From the IMG/VR virus record IMGVR_UViG_3300017735_002163, positions 19,377 to 83,376 of that record: a stretch of 64,000 nt of DNA; one strand, written 5' to 3'. The translations under genes and the position numbers were made by a program. The DNA comes from a virus. The notes under the pieces are model-generated. The model made no database searches, had not been told where the DNA came from, and saw only the letters and a program-made list of their open reading frames with translations. Shown piece by piece: positions 59,280-64,000 of this stretch (within the stretch, counting starts at the first letter, position 1; every line of letters starts with the position of its first letter).

Positions 59280-59387
59280 AGGTCAGACGGAACCTATTAC
59301 GGTTCCTTAAAAAAATACCTCATGTGAGTTGTACATCAGCCGAGATCGGAAGTAGGTGTTTTACTGCTACACAATGGGCTCTGACCT
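59280..59387 (+). ncRNA. candidate structured RNA
   Basis: Closed by the 8-bp pairing AGGTCAGA/TCTGACCT. Inside lie the hairpin GGAACC-TATTAC-GGTTCC and the unpaired string GGAAGTAGG; GTAGGT can also pair with ACCTAC just outside. The orientation is not certain. No Rfam family is assigned. Confidence 0.35.
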
Positions 59388-59408
59388 TTCCCAACCTACG
59401 TCGACATC

Positions 59409-59473
59409 TAATGTGCAATATATGTAACATTAAGGACGCATACAGCGGTTAATGTGCAATATATGTAACATTA
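59409..59473 (+). repeat. two 24-bp direct repeats, each with inverted ends
   Basis: TAATGTGCAATATATGTAAC plus ATTA occurs at 59409-59432 and again at 59450-59473, 17 bp apart. Each copy has TAATGT/ACATTA at its ends, so it could bind a dimeric protein. Both copies contain an ATG that opens a frame starting MCNICNI: one of 13 codons, and one of 59 codons (59452-59631) with seven further cysteines. Confidence 0.6.
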
Positions 59474-59677
59474 TACCTGTACTCTCGTTCCTAAGTGTAC
59501 AGTTTTTATGTGTAATATGCAGTTGTTTGATTGACAGCATTCAATCGGCACCAATACTTAACACCAGTGGGTGTGTCTCAGTGTGTACGTGTCTGATTAC
59601 ATTTTCGTCAGTTTTTCCACAGCAGAATTAATAACCGGCCTGCTAACCTTGTGTGCTGTTTATGTTTGTGAAAGACT

Positions 59678-59730
59678 TTGTGTCTGGTGAGTTTGACTTG
59701 GTGTCTGTTAGTTTGACTTTGTGTCTGTTT
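59678..59730. repeat. 20-bp tandem repeat, about 2.6 copies
   Basis: Units TTGTGTCTGGTGAGTTTGAC and TTGGTGTCTGTTAGTTTGAC, then a partial TTTGTGTCTGTTT. It lies between the non-coding region and the stop of the GIY-YIG-like gene. Confidence 0.6.
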
Positions 59731-59750
59731 ATGCCTTGTTCGTTATATAA

Positions 59751-60176
59751 TTATATCTTATCAAGTGCTTCACGCAAGATTTTTGAACCGCCTACTCTAA
59801 CATTAATAATTCCGTTATAGTAATCGTCTGTGAGCAATACATTTCTGTCAAACTGCTCTTTTGCTTCGAGGTAACTTGCAACACCTCTGCTTGGACAAAT
59901 GTGTAAAATTTGTCTGGTAAATTTATCTTCGCCTAATTCTAACACATCTGCTTGTAGATTATCTGAACTACCCCAATAATCACGCCAGTCACTTTCTTTA
60001 GTGCCACGACGTTTGTTCTTTTTACCTTTCAAGGGTGGTTTGGTTGTTTTGAATTTGGCAAGTTTTTTACCTACATACATCCTGCCATTGGTTGTATTAG
60101 TGATCAGATATACAAATGCTTCACAGCCTTCTGGCAATACGTTTAGTACTTTGTTGTTATATGTCCAATCACTCAT
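59751..60176 (-). CDS. GIY-YIG-type endonuclease-like protein
   Basis: 141 aa. The N-terminal half contains AFVYLITNTTNGRMYVGKKL, a variant GIY-YIG pair (VYLI / YVGKK), followed by a basic loop (TTKPPLKGKKNKRRGTKESD) and WRDYWGSSDNLQADVLELGE. A Glu in SYLEAKEQFDRN is where the metal-binding Glu of the family is expected. Proteins like this occur near gp46 in marine T4-like phages. It may be a homing-type or repair nuclease. No strong ribosome site is seen; ACTAAATA lies 6 nt before the ATG and may be a weak late box. It is 9 nt downstream of gp46. Confidence 0.65.
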   Translation of the reverse strand: MSDWTYNNKVLNVLPEGCEAFVYLITNTTNGRMYVGKKLAKFKTTKPPLKGKKNKRRGTKESDWRDYWGSSDNLQADVLELGEDKFTRQILHICPSRGVASYLEAKEQFDRNVLLTDDYYNGIINVRVGGSKILREALDKI

Positions 60177-60185
60177 GTGTGATAT

Positions 60186-61952
60186 TTAGTTAACGTATTC
60201 AGTATCAGTATTATAACTGGTAAATCCGCCCTCTTTAATAACTGTTAGTACATTGTTCACACGACCTACAAGTTCTTCTTTGTGTGAAATTAGGAAAATA
60301 TTTTTGCCTTGTTCTCTGTGCATTTTCTTTAACACCGCAAGTGCATTTTCTACACCTGTTGTGTCCATACCTGAATCAATAAGTTCGTCAATGCACAATA
60401 AGTTCATTGGGTGATTGAGACTTTCGTATATGTCTCTGAAACTCCAACTAAGTCCAAGTATAAGTCTATTACGCTCACCTCTACTTAAATTATCAAAGTC
60501 AAGATCTCTGCCGTACTCTGTGATTTCAACACTTAGGTCACTGCTAAATTTAACTTCATGCGGTAAGCCTAACTTATCCAAATAGTATGCAAGTCTATGA
60601 TTGAGATATGCAATGTTTTGATCAATAATTCTTTTGCGAATAAAACTGTCTTTGCTGGTTAGCAATTTGTACAAGAACTCTTGGTGCTCTTTGAGATATG
60701 TTAATTCATTCATTTCTTCAAAGTTAATTTCTTCGAGTCCTGTTTCCTTTAAAGATTCAATCTGATCATCGTAAGGATTTATGTCGTTTATTTTCTCATC
60801 GAGATTTGTTTTTAATGTGTCGAGATTGTGTTTGTGAGATAACGCATCTTCTAATGTGTTATAAAATGTATCAGCCTCATCCGGTAATTCACCAACTGAT
60901 GTAACAGCCTCGCCTACTTCAGATTGTCTTGTTAATAACTCTTGGTTATAAACTGTTTCTTCATCGATGTCTTTGACTAAGCCATTAGTGTATTCTTCGT
61001 GTGTATCCAAGTGTGCTGTGCTTTGCTCACATGCTGGGCATACACCGTCTTTGGCTTTTTGTAAATTGCTTTTTAATGTTTCTAATTTTTTGTTACTGCG
61101 AATCAACGATGTAGAAATACGTTCAAGCTCTGTGTTTAGAGTTGCTTTCATGTCTGTAGATTCTTTGAGGACAGCATTTGCTTTGTGATTGTTTATTTCT
61201 CTTTCAATATCAATCTCTTCGAGAGTGTCAATTGATGTTTGCATGTCTGCAACTTTATCTTCTTTAGTTTTAGTCCATGCTTTGCCACGACTTTCTATTT
61301 CTTTAATGTTGCGTTCAACACGTTCGTTACTGTTCTTAACAGCAGTAATACGTATTTCTTCTTCCTTAATTCTATCCTTTGTAACTTTTAATAGTTCTTT
61401 GAGAACATCTGCTTTTAATGACAGTTCTGTAATACCCAACAACTGCTCAATCATTGCACGTTGATCATTTGCTTTAAGACTGAGGAACGGTTCTGTGTAT
61501 GTGTTTAGTGCAATAAGTTGCTTGAACATTTCATGAGGGAAGCCAATTATTTTTTCAATTTCTTTTTGTGTTTCTCTGCTATCCCCTTGCTGTTCACCGT
61601 CACCTGGCTCAGTGCCGTTTACAAAAAACTTTAGTGTGTTAGGACGTCTACCACGTTCAATACGATAGTCAACACCATCCTTCTCAAACTCAACAGAAAC
61701 AATCATTGCTTTGCCGTTAGTTTTATTGATGAGATTATCTTTACGTATATTGGTTAATGCATCACCGTATAATCCATAACTAAGTGCATTTACAATAGTT
61801 GTCTTACCAGTGCCGTTTCTACTACCATCGCCACCTAAGTCGAGATTGTGTCCGAGTACTAACGTTAATTGGCATTGATCAAAATTAACAGCCTGTGTTT
61901 GTGCTCCGATACTCATAAAGTTCTTAGCACTTACATTCTTAATTTTTAACAT
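60186..61952 (-). CDS. 46: gp46 recombination endonuclease subunit (Rad50-like)
   Basis: 588 aa (T4 gp46 is 560). SMC-type ATPase: Walker A in SRNGTGKTTIVNALSYG (about residues 43-59), two coiled-coil arms, a zinc hook CPAC in KDGVCPACEQSTAH at the apex, the signature LSRGERNRLILGLSW and Walker B MNLLCIDELIDSG near the C-terminus. With gp47 it resects DNA ends for recombination-dependent replication and takes part in host DNA degradation. It lies 1 nt from gp47 in the operon headed by gp55. Confidence 0.97.
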   Translation of the reverse strand: MLKIKNVSAKNFMSIGAQTQAVNFDQCQLTLVLGHNLDLGGDGSRNGTGKTTIVNALSYGLYGDALTNIRKDNLINKTNGKAMIVSVEFEKDGVDYRIERGRRPNTLKFFVNGTEPGDGEQQGDSRETQKEIEKIIGFPHEMFKQLIALNTYTEPFLSLKANDQRAMIEQLLGITELSLKADVLKELLKVTKDRIKEEEIRITAVKNSNERVERNIKEIESRGKAWTKTKEDKVADMQTSIDTLEEIDIEREINNHKANAVLKESTDMKATLNTELERISTSLIRSNKKLETLKSNLQKAKDGVCPACEQSTAHLDTHEEYTNGLVKDIDEETVYNQELLTRQSEVGEAVTSVGELPDEADTFYNTLEDALSHKHNLDTLKTNLDEKINDINPYDDQIESLKETGLEEINFEEMNELTYLKEHQEFLYKLLTSKDSFIRKRIIDQNIAYLNHRLAYYLDKLGLPHEVKFSSDLSVEITEYGRDLDFDNLSRGERNRLILGLSWSFRDIYESLNHPMNLLCIDELIDSGMDTTGVENALAVLKKMHREQGKNIFLISHKEELVGRVNNVLTVIKEGGFTSYNTDTEYVN

Positions 61953-61953
61953 A

Positions 61954-62970
61954 CTAAATTTCTAATCCGTTATATATTCCGATGAGTTGTTGTTTGTCTA
62001 CTGTGTTGCTTTCTATGGTTTCTAATTGTGTAATAACAATTTGATCCACACTTTCAAATTTAATCTCGCCGCCTTCGAATTCATCCTGTTCTTCTTTGAC
62101 AGCAATTAGTTGTAACTCTCTAACATTATATTGTTCAGCCATCTTCTCTCTGATAAAGTTTGCCTCTTCGTATGAGATGCTGATGTCTAATTTTACCCTT
62201 GAATATGTATACTCGTCGAGTAAGTCTTCGTGGTTGTCTAACAATTGTTTTAGTGTTATAACTGAATACTTAGGACACTGGTCCCAATTAACATACACTG
62301 GCTCTTCGCCCCATGTCAAGAACATTGCACCACGTTCGTTGTCGCTTACGTCTGCATAGTTGTGGGGGAACGCATTGCCAATATAATGAATGTTGTTTTT
62401 GTACTGACGTTTGTGAAAGTGTCCACTAAACACATACTCAGGACCACTTAGCATTTTATCATTGATGCCACCATGGTCTGGCATTTCTACCATTGCATTC
62501 ATTTTAAAGTAAGGTAATTCAAAATGCCCAAACATGTATTTGCATTTCATTTTAGACACTGTTTTATAATCGTCGCCTACAAGCCATGGTATAATAGCAA
62601 CATCATCTTGTTCAAACATGTCATCTACCATAACAAAGTTGGACAAGTCACGAGCATATTCAATGCTGTTCATCTCACGTTTGTCACGATAGTATAAGTC
62701 ATGATTACCTGTAATGAAATATACTTTTTCAAAGTTGTCGTTTAACTTTTTAAGGTCCTTGATTGAAGCATTTAGAGTAGCAACATTTACACTTGCTCTA
62801 TGATGGCTCCAATCGCCCAGAAAAATACATGTCTCAGCATTCCTGGCTTTTGCTTCTGCAATAAACCAGTCTATGTACCTGTGACAATCTTGTAAATGTA
62901 CGCGGCTATTTTGCTTTAGTCCGTAGTGTATATCTGTAAAGCAAGCCGCTGTCTTGAACAGCGAACTCAT
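61954..62970 (-). CDS. 47: gp47 recombination endonuclease subunit (Mre11-like)
   Basis: 338 aa (T4 gp47 is 339). Calcineurin-type nuclease with metal motifs in order: FTDIHYG (Asp13, His15), IFLGDWSHHR, YFITGNHDLYY, MFGHFELPYF and VFSGHFHKRQY. Partner of gp46. The start ATG overlaps the gp55 stop as TAATG, showing translational coupling of the late sigma factor with the recombination nuclease. Confidence 0.97.
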   Translation of the reverse strand: MSSLFKTAACFTDIHYGLKQNSRVHLQDCHRYIDWFIAEAKARNAETCIFLGDWSHHRASVNVATLNASIKDLKKLNDNFEKVYFITGNHDLYYRDKREMNSIEYARDLSNFVMVDDMFEQDDVAIIPWLVGDDYKTVSKMKCKYMFGHFELPYFKMNAMVEMPDHGGINDKMLSGPEYVFSGHFHKRQYKNNIHYIGNAFPHNYADVSDNERGAMFLTWGEEPVYVNWDQCPKYSVITLKQLLDNHEDLLDEYTYSRVKLDISISYEEANFIREKMAEQYNVRELQLIAVKEEQDEFEGGEIKFESVDQIVITQLETIESNTVDKQQLIGIYNGLEI

Positions 62971-63845
62971 TATTGGTCAAATGCCTCGATATCGTTAGTT
63001 TCTGATTCAGTAGATTCTCTTAGTCTACGCATTTCATCTTCGTGTTGTATCTGTCTACTATAACTTGGAAGATGTCCGCTGTCAATCAAAATATCATCTC
63101 TAATGTTTTGATTACGTTTCTCAAGATTAAGAACTCTTGTGAAACTGTTATTAACTGCGGCTGTGTAGTACGCAAATGGGTTGTCTGATTTTGCTTCGTT
63201 GAACTGTAGGCCTACTTGGCTAAGTTGAACAAGTGCTTGTCCTCTCATTTCATCTACGTATGTGTACCCTCTCCAGTTTGCCCTGTGAGAATATCTTTCT
63301 ACTAATTTCAAAAACATTGTACCGAGTGTATTTGTAATACGTCCTTTGTTAGGCTCGAAGTGGCCATTACTTAAACTTCCTTCCCAGTGGCTTCTTACAA
63401 CCTCTTTGATCTCACCATTAACATAAGCATAATGCTTGAATGGTGGGAAGTTTACTTTGGCTTTTGTTTCGGCTTCGTTTTTTGGGTTTCTTTTTCTACC
63501 TGGCTCTAAGGGAATATGCTCGTATGTCATAACTCTAAAAGTCACATCTTCGTCACTGATTGTAGCAGTGTCCACCGCAAAGTCTTTTTGCTTAGGTTTG
63601 TTTCTGTAATCTTTCTTGTCATGACCAAGCATTGCCTGTGCGTAGCCTTCTGATTGAATTCTCGATGCTTGATTGTCTTTTGCAATCTGTAATGCAGTAG
63701 CATCAATTTTGCTGACGTCATCGAGGATAATATCGTTTTGTATATATTTGTCATCCATAACCCAACAAAATGTAATTTTGCTTTTGTGAATTTCTTTTAA
63801 TATATCTTTGTTGTTGAGGTAGTTTGTTTTTTTAGCAACTGCCAT
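62970..63845 (-). CDS. 55: gp55 late-transcription sigma factor
   Basis: 291 aa, longer than T4 gp55 (185). The C-terminal half is the sigma-like part: YVDEMRGQALVQLSQVGLQF, SDNPFAYYTAAVNNSFTRVL and NLEKRNQNIRDDILIDSG. Preceding residues (FLKLVERYSHRANWRGY) belong to the same domain. In T4, gp55 directs polymerase to TATAAATA promoters; the many GATAAATA/AATAAATA boxes in this window are its probable targets. The N-terminal 180 residues are not recognised. A sigma70 promoter and AGGAGTC ribosome site allow synthesis before late genes. Confidence 0.85.
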   Translation of the reverse strand: MAVAKKTNYLNNKDILKEIHKSKITFCWVMDDKYIQNDIILDDVSKIDATALQIAKDNQASRIQSEGYAQAMLGHDKKDYRNKPKQKDFAVDTATISDEDVTFRVMTYEHIPLEPGRKRNPKNEAETKAKVNFPPFKHYAYVNGEIKEVVRSHWEGSLSNGHFEPNKGRITNTLGTMFLKLVERYSHRANWRGYTYVDEMRGQALVQLSQVGLQFNEAKSDNPFAYYTAAVNNSFTRVLNLEKRNQNIRDDILIDSGHLPSYSRQIQHEDEMRRLRESTESETNDIEAFDQ

Positions 63846-63869
63846 ATTGACTCCTGTAATAAGTTATAC

Positions 63870-63898
63870 AGTATACAATATAGTTATAGGAAAGTCAA
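63870..63898 (-). promoter_or_regulatory. sigma70 promoter of gp55-gp47-gp46
   Basis: Minus strand TTGACT (63898-63893), 17-nt spacer, TATACT (63875-63870). It has about 20 nt of leader with AGGAGTC before the gp55 ATG. Host-polymerase control of the late sigma factor fits the T4 cascade. Confidence 0.82.
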
Positions 63899-63945
63899 CC
63901 TAAACCTGCCATTTTCTGGTATTTAACACATGCTTTAATAAAGGT

Positions 63946-63953
63946 GATAAATA
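63946..63953 (+). promoter_or_regulatory. late promoter GATAAATA at the window end
   Basis: Plus strand GATAAATA, then a 28-nt stretch with AAGGAGA before the ATG at 63982. It drives the gene that leaves the window. Confidence 0.7.
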
Positions 63954-63981
63954 TTACACATATAAACAAGGAGATGCTGTA

Positions 63982-64000
63982 ATGGCAGATACAGACGGTA
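63982..64000 (+). CDS. 5' end of a plus-strand late gene (partial)
   Basis: Only six codons are inside the window (MADTDG). A late box and a strong AAGGAGA ribosome site 10 nt before the ATG indicate a highly expressed late gene. The product cannot be identified. Confidence 0.6.

Larger units (their letters stand above)
59056..59750. other. 695-bp non-coding region with hairpins and repeats
   Basis: No convincing gene on either strand. It contains AGGCC-TGTTA-GGCCT followed by TTTCC (59129-59145), a possible weak terminator for gp26-gp51; a perfect 9-bp hairpin ATTTTGTTT/AAACAAAAT (59235-59257); GGAACC/GGTTCC; and AGGTCAGA (59280-59287) complementary to TCTGACCT (59380-59387), which would close a structured RNA of about 108 nt. 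Direct repeats follow (59409-59473 and 59678-59730). It separates the plus-strand gp26 operon from the convergent gp46 operon. An origin, a structured RNA and a control region are all possible. Confidence 0.5.

Noticed and set aside
59280-59480. Possible glutamine riboswitch because of the string GGAAGTAGG
   Set aside because: The short core string recalls glutamine-binding RNA motifs known in marine phages, but the closing stem and the conserved 3' segment are not found at suitable positions, and no clear downstream gene is present on that strand.

Overview
The window is part of the genome of a T4-like tailed phage (myovirus) of the marine type. The evidence is a near-complete set of T4 core proteins in recognisable form: UvsX, UvsY, gp32, gp17, gp4, gp19, gp18, gp1, gp13, gp14, gp15, gp23, gp22, gp21, gp20, gp26, gp46, gp47 and gp55. 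Several small acidic proteins found beside these genes in marine T4-like phages are also present. The DNA is AT-rich and no photosynthesis genes are visible, so a heterotrophic marine host (SAR11-like or similar) fits better than a cyanobacterium. This host call is inference.

Layout. 1-700: three tRNA genes (Asp, Val, Glu), a stem-loop and a tiny gene. 695-3528: recombination and replication genes (uvsY, uvsX, gp32). 3739-17834: packaging, neck, tail tube and tail sheath genes on the minus strand. 17880-23191: a five-gene minus-strand operon of enzymes (cobalamin-type radical SAM, NDP-sugar epimerase, 2OG-oxygenase-like protein, amidinotransferase, PLP aminotransferase-like protein) lying between the gp13 and gp14 genes. 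23246-27456: a plus-strand operon with gp14, lysozyme, gp15, a Nudix hydrolase and small genes. 27457-36564: a minus-strand accessory block with two small holin-like membrane proteins, CsgF, CsgG, two curlin-repeat proteins, a FecR-domain protein, small membrane and lipoproteins, a ferredoxin-NADP reductase and a CHASE2 adenylate cyclase. 36758-48374: four fibre-type proteins. 48493-54334: capsid morphogenesis (gp23, gp22, gp21, core protein, gp20). 54391-59055: tape measure and, divergently, gp26 with an apparent -1 frameshift extension. 59056-59750: non-coding DNA rich in repeats and hairpins. 59751-63845: GIY-YIG-like protein, gp46, gp47 and the late sigma factor gp55.

Regulation visible in the sequence. 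Recombination, gp32, gp55 and some accessory genes have good sigma70 promoters (TTGACA/T, 16-17 bp, TATAAT-like). Structural and accessory operons carry a T4-type late box, usually GATAAATA or AATAAATA. At nine genes this box lies exactly 5 nt before the ATG, which predicts leaderless late mRNAs. Elsewhere it lies 25-110 nt upstream and is followed by a Shine-Dalgarno sequence.

Most notable systems: (1) a phage-borne curli-like (type VIII secretion) module with secretion pore, accessory factor and its own amyloid-repeat substrates, coupled to FecR and CHASE2-cyclase signalling genes; (2) a late-expressed mini biosynthetic cluster that could make a guanidino or amino sugar or a similar small molecule; (3) two candidate programmed -1 frameshifts; (4) the leaderless late-promoter architecture.
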